Positions 1 to 5,567 of a stretch of DNA of 5,884 bases are shown here, in pieces. Numbering within the stretch: position 1 is the stretch's first letter; each line of letters begins with the position of its first letter. Below the pieces are notes generated by a model. That model was not told where the DNA came from and did no database searches. It saw only the letters and a program-made list of their open reading frames with translations. The position numbers and the translations under genes are program-made. Source of the stretch: an uncultured bacterium (GTDB lineage: Bacteria; Verrucomicrobiota; Kiritimatiellia; CAIKKV01; CAITUY01); the NCBI GenBank assembly GCA_903934155.1, contig CAIZMS010000007.1:1-5884 (forward strand), read 5' to 3'.

Positions 1-534
1 CGCTGCGGGCGGAATGTGGTCTTCGGCGCGAATGTGGTCCTGCGCCATCCGAAAAAAATTGTCATCGGCGACAATGTGGTGATTGACGACAACTGTCTGC
101 TCGATGCGAAGGGGGAATCCAATTCCGGGATCGCGATCGGTTCCGGGGTTTTCATCGGCCGCAACACCATTCTCCACTGCAAGAACGGCGACATCCTCAT
201 CGGGGATGATGTGAATATTGGCTTTAATTGTGACATCGCCTCCTCCCACAAAGTCGAGATAGGCCGGAAAACCCTGATTGCCGCCTACAGCTACATTGTC
301 GGAGGCGGACATGACTTCTCAAAGACCGATGCCTCGGTCATGGATCAGAAGCGGATCGCCAAAGGGATTACCATCGGGGCCGAGGCGTGGATTGGCGCCG
401 GAGTGATTGTCCAGGATGGTTGCACCATCGGCGAGAGCACCATTGTGGGGGCCGGTGCCGTGGTGAATGCAGACTTACCCGCCAAAGTCATCGCCGTCGG
501 CCTTCCCGCCCGCGTGCTGAGGAGCCGTTCTTAA
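1..534 (+). CDS. Hexapeptide-repeat (left-handed beta-helix) acyltransferase, 5' truncated by window edge
   Basis: Probable O- or N-acetyltransferase that moves an acyl group, usually from acetyl-CoA, onto a sugar or other hydroxyl/amino acceptor in the cytoplasm. The visible protein (177 codons including the stretch before the first GTG at 16) is almost wholly isoleucine/valine-glycine hexapeptide repeats, such as IVIGDNVVI, IAIGSGVFIG, ILIGDDVNIG, ITIGAEAWIGAGV and CTIGESTIVGAGAVV. This is the signature of the left-handed beta-helix fold. A loop reading GGGHDF (about 83 codons before the stop) carries the histidine expected to be catalytic. The end, GLPARVLRSR, matches the usual GxPA[RK] closing motif of the family. 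The frame is open to base 1, and residues before the GTG (RCGRN) continue the repeat style, so the real start is probably upstream and the GTG is not a convincing start. Substrate cannot be read from the sequence; the glycosyltransferase downstream hints at surface glycan modification. It ends convergent to the minus-strand genes. Confidence 0.9.
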   Translation, partial: RCGRNVVFGANVVLRHPKKIVIGDNVVIDDNCLLDAKGESNSGIAIGSGVFIGRNTILHCKNGDILIGDDVNIGFNCDIASSHKVEIGRKTLIAAYSYIVGGGHDFSKTDASVMDQKRIAKGITIGAEAWIGAGVIVQDGCTIGESTIVGAGAVVNADLPAKVIAVGLPARVLRSRS

Positions 535-563
535 GGGCGTATGTCTTTGGGGCACTCTTGAAC

Positions 564-734
564 TTATGGGGCGCGTCGGCCAGAAAAGGCGGCGCGCAGT
601 CGACGATCAGAAGAACTTTTGCTTCGGCGTATTTCGATGGGGCCAATCTGCACGGAAATAGCTCTGCGGAGTGCGCGGCTTCGTTGCCATTCTTCCCATG
701 TCCATGAGGTTTTAAGGGATGAGGCTGATTTCAT
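564..734 (-). CDS. Possible small hypothetical protein, 56 aa
   Basis: I do not recognise this product. The ORF reads from ATG at 734 to TAA at 564 and gives a basic, arginine/serine-rich protein containing TWEEWQRSRALRRA, IGPIEIRR and SDRRLRAAF. Its main support is an AAGGAG Shine-Dalgarno seven bases before the ATG, the same sequence and spacing as the response regulator at the other end of the window. The ATG also shares one base with the TGA that ends the shifted frame of the upstream nucleotidyltransferase remnant (TGATG), and it overlaps that gene's probable original 3' end by 23 bases, as in a bicistronic pair. Against it: the purine run also encodes plausible residues of the neighbouring frame, the composition resembles an out-of-frame shadow, and the other minus-strand frame over the same bases also stays open. 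It may be a real small partner protein, the truncated start of a longer gene, or chance. Confidence 0.33.
   Translation of the reverse strand: MKSASSLKTSWTWEEWQRSRALRRAISVQIGPIEIRRSKSSSDRRLRAAFSGRRAP
571..597. other. GC-rich inverted repeat at the convergent gene junction
   Basis: Bases 571-578 (gcgcgtcg) pair with 590-597 (cggcgcgc), with one G-T pair. Two further C-G pairs (580-581 with 588-589) form after a one-base bulge, leaving the loop agaaaa. The stem lies between the convergent 3' ends of the acyltransferase and the minus-strand cassette, where a bidirectional terminator could sit. Neither side carries a T-run, so it is not a standard Rho-independent terminator. It also lies inside the last codons of the possible 56-residue ORF. 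Confidence 0.35.
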
Positions 735-997
735 CAGAAATCTCCTTCTTGAATTGGCGAAATTCTTCCAGTATTCGAAATGAGGGCAAATCGGCCAGGC
801 GTTCGGCGGCAAAAATCCACATCGCCAGACATATAGGCCCCTTCGGTGTAGAATTCCACAGCGGAACCTCCTACAACCACTAGATCCCAGCCGGCTTCTT
901 TGAATACGGTTGTCACCAGGCCGGATAATTTCATGGCCTTTTCCAGAAGATCCGGGGTGGACTGAATGTCGGTTAACGCTTCTTGAATCATTTTCAC
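712..997 (-). pseudogene. Degenerate nucleotidyltransferase-fold gene (internal deletion and/or frameshift)
   Basis: The reading frame from GTG 997 (or ATG 991) begins like a small nucleotidyltransferase-superfamily protein of the DUF6036/AbiEii-like kind. An N-terminal helix is followed by LVVVGGSAVEFYTEGAYMSGDVDF (residues 39-62), which holds the superfamily's GGS motif (43-45) and a DxD metal-binding pair (D59, D61). After this the frame becomes uninformative and ends at 734 after only 87 codons, whereas relatives as I recall them are roughly 200 residues. In the next frame, from 810 down to TAA 712, lies a coherent tail (AAERLADLPSFRILEEF and so on) that resembles the C-terminal end of the same family. 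The shift falls at or near a run of five T (minus strand) at 811-815. One extra T would join the frames, but the missing middle makes an out-of-frame internal deletion more likely. The product would keep the catalytic core start but lack the rest. There is no clear Shine-Dalgarno. Alternatively the 87-aa frame is a real short protein. Confidence 0.6.
742..747 (-). promoter_or_regulatory. Shine-Dalgarno AAGGAG for the 56-aa ORF
   Basis: On the minus strand AAGGAG is followed by the seven-base spacer atttctg and then ATG at 734. Sequence and spacing are ideal. It is the main reason to consider the small ORF real, although it lies within the 3' coding remnant of the nucleotidyltransferase gene and may be coincidental. 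Confidence 0.4.
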
Positions 998-1054
998 GTG
1001 GCAAACCTAGCACCGTCTCGTTATGGCATCAAGGTCTGAAAAGAAAATGATAGG

Positions 1055-1078
1055 CAGGATGAGCAGGATAATTCAGGA
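1055..1078. repeat. Short CAGGAT-type direct repeat tract, about 10-bp period
   Basis: CAGGAT occurs at 1055-1060 and 1064-1069, and CAGGA at 1074-1078, giving a period of 9-10 bases in an A/G-rich strand. It lies in the 111-bp gap between the start of the nucleotidyltransferase remnant and the stop of the radical SAM gene; nothing else in that gap is recognisable. From memory, similar intergenic tracts built from CAGGATnnn units recur in many environmental bacterial genomes as dispersed extragenic repeats. The copy here is short and degenerate. Confidence 0.5.
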
Positions 1079-1108
1079 AACAGAAAATTCTGAACCCTTA
1101 ATCCCACC

Positions 1109-2563
1109 TTAATATGTCCGGCCCAGTTTGGTGCGGATTTTGTAGAGCATGATGCCCCACAGGTAGACAAAGAACCCGATTTCGCCGCTGCTCATCTTCA
1201 GGCGGAAGATGTGGGTGTAGCCCTTGAAGCCGCGATAGATCAGATTGAACAGAAGGTTCCCCGGCCACTTGATCAACCGGCGTGAGAGCGGGATCAGGGA
1301 CGGGAACTCGATGCACAACGAGAAGAACTTGTGCAGGTTCTCAAACTCCCGCTTGGTCTCGCCCTTGTTGATGGGGGATTCCACCTGGTAGGACTCGTGT
1401 TGCTTGTGCGACGGGTCGAGATACCCCTTCTCAATACAGTAGTGGTAAAGCTCGGTGCGCGGATAGGGCTGGAAGATCGAGGCCCACGCATAGGCGGGCT
1501 TCACCCGGGTATTGACCTGGATAGTCTCGTAGGCGTTCTCAATCGTCTCGTCGGGCAATCCCACCATGTTCTGGGTCATGATTGAGATGCCGTACTTGTG
1601 GAACAGATCCGCCGCCTCGATGATCTTGGCGTTGCTCATGTCGCGCTTGAGCACTAGTTTCCGGAGTTCCTCGTTTCCGCTCTCGACGCCCATGGCGATG
1701 GTGACGCAGTTGGCCTTCTTGAGCGACTGAACCACTTCCTCGTTCACCAGATTGGCGCGGACATAACAGATCATGGGCAGGCCCACCCGCTGACTGTACA
1801 CCTCGGCAAACTTCTTGAGCCAGACGCGGTTCATGATGAACAGGTCGTCGTGGAAATAGACAATCTTGAGGGGGTAGTGCTTGCGGACCTCCTCCAGTTC
1901 CTGAACCACATTCTCCACGCTACGCAGGCGGCAATATTGGGTCTCCCCGGCCTCTTCCCGGTACATCTTCTTCAGCTTGCGGTTGAAACAGTAGGTGCAG
2001 TCGTAGGGGCAACCGCGCCCGGCCAGGAAATGCTTCACGCTGCTGTGGGCGTAGGCGTAATACTTCAGGAACGAGGCCCGGTCGGGGAAGGGCAGGCTGT
2101 CCAGGTCATGGATCAGCGGGATGATCGGGTTCTTGACGACCTGTCCGTCCTTTTTCACCCAGAGATTCGGGATGGTGGAAATATCGCCGCCGGCCTGAAG
2201 GGTGTCGAGCAGTTTGACGATGGCCTCGTCGCCTTCCCCTCGGCAGATGATGTCCACCTCCGGGTCATCGATGATTTCAGGGAAAAAGGTCGGGTGCGGG
2301 CCGCCGAGGATCGAGATGAAGGATGTATGTTTACGGAGACGGCGGATCAGTTCCAGGTAATACGGTTCCGCGCCGCTGGTCACGGAGAAGCCAATGACAT
2401 CGGGCTTGAAGTCGGCCACGGCCTTGAAAAGGTTTGGCTCCAGGTTGGTGAGGAACAGGTCGGATTCGTGCCCGTGCTTTTTGACATTGGCAATCAGGCA
2501 CATGATCCCCATGGGATCCGTGATGTCGAGCGAGGCCGTTTTATAGACAAACAAACACTTCAT
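1109..2563 (-). CDS. Cobalamin-binding-type radical SAM protein (B12-binding N-terminal domain)
   Basis: Complete 484-residue radical SAM enzyme of the B12-dependent class (methyltransferases and related enzymes); the substrate is unknown. Residues 1-140 form a B12-binding-like Rossmann domain with FKPDVIGFSVTSG (52-64), ILGGPHPTFFPE (85-96) and CRGEGDEA (107-114). The classical DxHxxG cobalamin-ligand motif is not visible, as in many members of this class. The radical SAM core follows from about 175: the 4Fe-4S cluster motif CPYDCTYC supplies C185, C189 and C192. Later come YFHDDLF (236-242), MGVESGNEEL (291-300, the SAM-contact region) and FQPYPRTELY (364-373). The last 70 residues are basic and aromatic, with a short hydrophobic stretch (about 463-474) that could touch the membrane. 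The ATG at 2563 opens on the B12-domain beta-strand MKCLFVY and gives the full domain length. The bases before it (gcttatacca) hold no good Shine-Dalgarno. The gene is divergent from the glycosyltransferase. Such proteins often modify lipids, glycans or secondary metabolites, but nothing here fixes the reaction. Confidence 0.92.
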   Translation of the reverse strand: MKCLFVYKTASLDITDPMGIMCLIANVKKHGHESDLFLTNLEPNLFKAVADFKPDVIGFSVTSGAEPYYLELIRRLRKHTSFISILGGPHPTFFPEIIDDPEVDIICRGEGDEAIVKLLDTLQAGGDISTIPNLWVKKDGQVVKNPIIPLIHDLDSLPFPDRASFLKYYAYAHSSVKHFLAGRGCPYDCTYCFNRKLKKMYREEAGETQYCRLRSVENVVQELEEVRKHYPLKIVYFHDDLFIMNRVWLKKFAEVYSQRVGLPMICYVRANLVNEEVVQSLKKANCVTIAMGVESGNEELRKLVLKRDMSNAKIIEAADLFHKYGISIMTQNMVGLPDETIENAYETIQVNTRVKPAYAWASIFQPYPRTELYHYCIEKGYLDPSHKQHESYQVESPINKGETKREFENLHKFFSLCIEFPSLIPLSRRLIKWPGNLLFNLIYRGFKGYTHIFRLKMSSGEIGFFVYLWGIMLYKIRTKLGRTY

Positions 2564-2572
2564 TGGTATAAG
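2544..2572 (+). promoter_or_regulatory. Putative sigma-70-like promoter for the glycosyltransferase-kinase-regulator cluster
   Basis: TAGACA (2544-2549, five of six to TTGACA) lies 17 bases before TATAAG (2567-2572, five of six to TATAAT). Transcription would start near 2579-2580, leaving a leader of about 52 bases before the ATG at 2632. The -35 box is inside the first codons of the divergent radical SAM gene, and the spacer covers its start codon. Found by eye; the match is good, but the consensus may not hold in this organism. I saw only weak candidates for the opposite direction. Confidence 0.42.
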
Positions 2573-2631
2573 CCCATTTGATTTCCGTGAATGTTTGACG
2601 ATAGCGATTCCAGATTACGGCAACAAGCGAA

Positions 2632-3783
2632 ATGAACAAAATCACCATCCTTCATCTTTGCGAGCATTTTGGCGACAAGCAGGTTTCCTTTCACGGGGTC
2701 TCGCGCCTGTTTGAGCTGTGGATTCCCGCGTTTGACACAAACCGGTTCCGGGTTCTGCTGTGCAGTCGCAAGGGGCCCAGCGAGTTGGCCGACCAGCGGT
2801 TGAAGGCGGCGGGCATCGCGCCTCTCTATATCGGCTATGGCAAGATGGATCCCCGAAACCTGTTTAAACTCATTACCCTGATGCGACGCGAGAAGGTGGA
2901 TGTGCTCCATGCCCACGGCTACGGGGCCTGCACCTGGGGCCGCCTTGCCGGCATTCTGTTGGGCAAGCCGGTCATCGTTCACGAGCATTGCAACTATGGA
3001 ACCGTGCCTGCTTTCCAGCGCCCAGCGGAATGGGTGCTGGGCCACTTTACAAGTCATGCTTATGCGGTCTCCGAGTCCACCCGGCAGTTCACCATTGAGA
3101 AACGGTACATTCCGGCGGCGCGGGTGGAGACGCTTTACAGCGGGATTCCCCTGGATCAGATTCACCAGGTTGAGCCCGTTTGGGTCGCGTCGTTCCGGCG
3201 GGAGCAGGGGCGAAAGCCGGAGGACAAAATTCTCGGCGTGGTCGGGCGACTGGAAAGCCACAAGGGTCATCTTGACGCCTTCAAGGCGCTTCAGTTGATT
3301 CTGAAGGAGCGATCCGATGTTACGCTCTGGGTTTTGGGCAATGGTCGCTACGAGGAGACGCTGCGGCAGTGGGTGAAGGACAATGCCTTGACCGATCGGA
3401 TTACCTTTCTCGGGTATCGTTCCGATGTGGTCAAGGTGATCCAGTGCTTTGACATCCAGTTATTTCCGAGCCATCAGGAAGGCACCCCCAGTACCTTGTT
3501 CGAGGGCATGGCGGTGGGAAATGTCTGTGTGGCGTCCACGGCGGACGGGCAGGGGGAAATATTGCGGGATGGAGAGGATGCCCTCTTGTTTAAGCCCGGT
3601 GATATCGAGGCGCTCGCTCGCCTGACGCTCAAGGTTCTGGCCGACCCCTATCTGGCTCGACGCCTGCGCCTGAACGCACTTGCCCGGATTAAAGACTTCG
3701 ATATGAAGCGGTGTCTTGATGTGATGGAGCGGAAGTACGAGGGCTTGACCTTCCTGTCGCGTTCGAGCACCATGGAGTCATGA
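2632..3783 (+). CDS. GT4-type (GT-B fold) glycosyltransferase
   Basis: A 383-residue glycosyltransferase, the usual length for GT4 enzymes, expected to be cytoplasmic or at the inner membrane and to move a sugar from a nucleotide donor onto a growing glycan or lipid-linked acceptor. The N-terminal acceptor domain shows a strand ITILHLCEHFG (4-14), HGVSRLFELW (21-30), the VDVLHAHGYG strand-turn (89-98) and VIVHEHCN (114-121). The C-terminal donor domain starts near ILGVVGRLESHKGH (200-213), with the phosphate-binding R206 and K211. It continues with LWVLGNG (232-238), ITFLGYRSDV (257-266) and the family signature FPSHQEGTPSTLFEGMAVG (278-296), in which E283 and E291 form the EX7E motif. ATG 2632 starts right at the first beta-strand; no strong Shine-Dalgarno precedes it. 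The stop overlaps the start of the kinase by four bases (ATGA), so the two are probably co-translated. The donor and acceptor sugars cannot be told. The acyltransferase and radical SAM genes nearby suggest a glycan locus. Confidence 0.93.
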   Translation: MNKITILHLCEHFGDKQVSFHGVSRLFELWIPAFDTNRFRVLLCSRKGPSELADQRLKAAGIAPLYIGYGKMDPRNLFKLITLMRREKVDVLHAHGYGACTWGRLAGILLGKPVIVHEHCNYGTVPAFQRPAEWVLGHFTSHAYAVSESTRQFTIEKRYIPAARVETLYSGIPLDQIHQVEPVWVASFRREQGRKPEDKILGVVGRLESHKGHLDAFKALQLILKERSDVTLWVLGNGRYEETLRQWVKDNALTDRITFLGYRSDVVKVIQCFDIQLFPSHQEGTPSTLFEGMAVGNVCVASTADGQGEILRDGEDALLFKPGDIEALARLTLKVLADPYLARRLRLNALARIKDFDMKRCLDVMERKYEGLTFLSRSSTMES

Positions 3784-5567
3784 GCGAGCTTCTTCATGGT
3801 GAGGTTCGAGACGGACGACCCGGGGATGTTCATGTAACGTCCTATGCGCTTCTCCTGATTTTTGGTCTCTTGGCGGCGGGCATCATCACTCTGGGCTATC
3901 TCTATTATCAGCATTTCAAGACGAATTACCGGAAGGAATACGAGAAACAGCTTTCGGCGATTGCCAAACTGAAAGTTGGTGAACTGACGCAGTGGCGCAC
4001 CGAACGTTGGGGAGACGCTGCCGTTCTTTTGAACAATGCCGCCTTCTCGGCTTTGGTGCAGCGTTTTTTTGAAAATCCGGAAGCCCCGGAAGCGGCAGGG
4101 CTACTTCGGGAGTGGCTCGAAAAATACCAGACTATATTTCAGTACGATCAGATTTTCCTGCTGGATGCGCGCGGCACCATGCGGATGACCATGCCCGCGA
4201 ACCTGACGAACCTCGCGTCTGCCATTTCACAACGCATTCCTGAAGTTCTTCAGGCGGATCACGTGACCTTTCTGGATTTCTATCGGGATGAGGCCGACCA
4301 CGGCGTCTATCTGGCCATTCTCATGCCCATTTTGCAGGGGCCGGGCTCCAGTCGGCCCTTGGGCGCGTTGGTTTTCCGGATCAATCCGGAAAGCTACCTG
4401 TATCCCTTCATCAAGCGGTGGCCGACCTACAGCAAAACGGCCGAGACGCTGCTTGTCCGCCGAGACGGGAATGAGGCCGTTTTTCTGAATGAACTTCGGT
4501 TTGCGACGAATACCGCATTAAATCTGCGCATCCCTTTGGATCGTATCACATTGCCCGGGGCTCAGGCTGCCCTGGGTCGCGAGGGAATTATGGAGGGTCT
4601 AGATTACCGGGGCCTGTCGGTGGTGGCGGCTTTACGCTCCATTCCGGATTCGCCGTGGTCGTTGGTTGCCCGAGTCGACACTGCGGAAGTCTATGCGGCG
4701 ATTCGGGAGCGGCTCTGGATCGTGATCGGCATGATGGCAATTTTACTGTTCAGCGCAGGGGCCTGTGTCGGGCTGGTCTGGCGGCAGCAGCGTGTCCGGT
4801 TTTATCGGGATCAGGCGAAGTTGTCTGCTGCGCTGGCACAAAGCGCGGAGGAGCTTCAGGATAAGAATGCCGAGTTGGAGCGTTTTCTCTATGCGGCCTC
4901 TCATGACTTGAAGAGTCCGGTCGTGACCATCAGGACATTCCTGGGGTATCTCGAGAAGGACATTGCGGCGGGTGATGCCGGGCGGATTGAAAAGGATATG
5001 AAATTCATGCGCTCGGCTACGGACAAAATGGCGCAGCTGCTCGATGAACTGCTGGATATTTCGCGCGTCGGCCGCGTCATAATTCCGCCGGTTCGCGTCA
5101 CGGTACAGGGGCTTGTGGATGAGGCCCTCATTGCTGTGGCGGGGGGCATTGCGGCACACGGCGTGACTCTCACGGTGAGTGACCCGGATGTGACGGTGTT
5201 TGGAGACCGGATCCGGCTGGCGGAAATCTGGCAGAACCTGATCGATAATGCCGTCAAGTTCATGGGGAGTCAGAAAGAGCCCCGCATTGAAATCGGCGTG
5301 GAGACACGCGGCGCGGAAACGGTGTTTTTCGTGCGTGACAACGGGGTCGGCATTGATCCGCGTTACCACGAAAAGGTGTTCGGTCTGTTTGAGAAGCTGG
5401 ATCCCCGGGCCGAGGGCTCCGGCATGGGTTTGGCCCTCGTCAAGCGGATCGTGGAGTTGTATAAGGGACGGATCTGGGTGGAGTCCCCCGGGACGGGGCA
5501 GGGCGCGTGTTTCTTTTTCACGCTGCCCGAAGCGGTTGAGAGCGCAAAGCAAGGAGTACGAACATGA
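3780..5567 (+). CDS. Membrane-bound sensor histidine kinase with Cache-like periplasmic sensor
   Basis: A 595-residue sensor kinase that should autophosphorylate on histidine and pass phosphate to the regulator encoded next. Two membrane segments, about 21-43 and 312-334, enclose a periplasmic region of some 270 residues. Its pattern (QIFLLDARGTMRMTM at 124-138, YLAILMPIL at 177-185, LGALVFRINPE at 194-204, then a second unit ending in SPWSLVARVD, 291-300) fits a double-Cache small-molecule sensor; this assignment is by pattern only. After the second membrane segment only about 40 residues of charged helix (QSAEELQDKNAELE) lead to the H-box ASHDLKSP, with H375. No HAMP or PAS domain fits. The ATPase domain has the N-box QNLIDNAVKF (N486, N490), the G1 box DNGVGID (520-526), the F-box VFGLFEKL (533-540) and the G2 box GSGMGLAL (546-553), all intact. 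ATG 3780 overlaps the glycosyltransferase stop by four bases. The ligand is unknown. Confidence 0.93.
   Translation: MSELLHGEVRDGRPGDVHVTSYALLLIFGLLAAGIITLGYLYYQHFKTNYRKEYEKQLSAIAKLKVGELTQWRTERWGDAAVLLNNAAFSALVQRFFENPEAPEAAGLLREWLEKYQTIFQYDQIFLLDARGTMRMTMPANLTNLASAISQRIPEVLQADHVTFLDFYRDEADHGVYLAILMPILQGPGSSRPLGALVFRINPESYLYPFIKRWPTYSKTAETLLVRRDGNEAVFLNELRFATNTALNLRIPLDRITLPGAQAALGREGIMEGLDYRGLSVVAALRSIPDSPWSLVARVDTAEVYAAIRERLWIVIGMMAILLFSAGACVGLVWRQQRVRFYRDQAKLSAALAQSAEELQDKNAELERFLYAASHDLKSPVVTIRTFLGYLEKDIAAGDAGRIEKDMKFMRSATDKMAQLLDELLDISRVGRVIIPPVRVTVQGLVDEALIAVAGGIAAHGVTLTVSDPDVTVFGDRIRLAEIWQNLIDNAVKFMGSQKEPRIEIGVETRGAETVFFVRDNGVGIDPRYHEKVFGLFEKLDPRAEGSGMGLALVKRIVELYKGRIWVESPGTGQGACFFFTLPEAVESAKQGVRT
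5551..5556 (+). promoter_or_regulatory. Shine-Dalgarno AAGGAG of the response regulator
   Basis: AAGGAG lies seven bases before ATG 5564, inside the last codons of the kinase gene. It fixes the regulator's start and supports translation coupled to the kinase, possibly with independent initiation. Confidence 0.8.

Noticed and set aside
387..707. Plus-strand ORF (106 codons) overlapping the end of the acyltransferase
   Set aside because: Its first half is an out-of-frame, arginine-rich reading of the hexapeptide repeats. The rest shows no motif and there is no ribosome site.
735..1013. Upstream part of the long minus-strand frame that contains the 56-residue ORF
   Set aside because: The region before 734 overlaps the GGS...DxD nucleotidyltransferase coding in another frame and reads as arginine/cysteine-rich noise; only the part after the Shine-Dalgarno merits mention.
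1055..1078. CRISPR-like array
   Set aside because: Units are only 6-7 bases with 3-4 base gaps; far too short for CRISPR repeats and spacers, and no cas gene is present.
1081..1092. cagaa-aa-ttctg inverted repeat just downstream of the radical SAM stop
   Set aside because: The stem has five A/T-rich pairs at most with a two-base loop and no adjoining T-run; too weak to call a terminator.
1850..2581. Long plus-strand ORF (243 codons) opposite the radical SAM gene
   Set aside because: It is antisense to a gene with intact family motifs. Its product shows no recognisable domain and has the valine/leucine/aspartate bias expected of the complement of GC-biased codons.
2560..3270. Minus-strand ORF (236 codons) opposite the glycosyltransferase
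   Set aside because: Shadow of the GT4 gene; no motif, and it covers the whole divergent promoter gap.
4743..5552. Minus-strand ORF (269 codons) opposite the kinase domain
   Set aside because: Antisense to the H-box through G2 box region, which is clearly coding on the plus strand; low-complexity, histidine/arginine-rich product.
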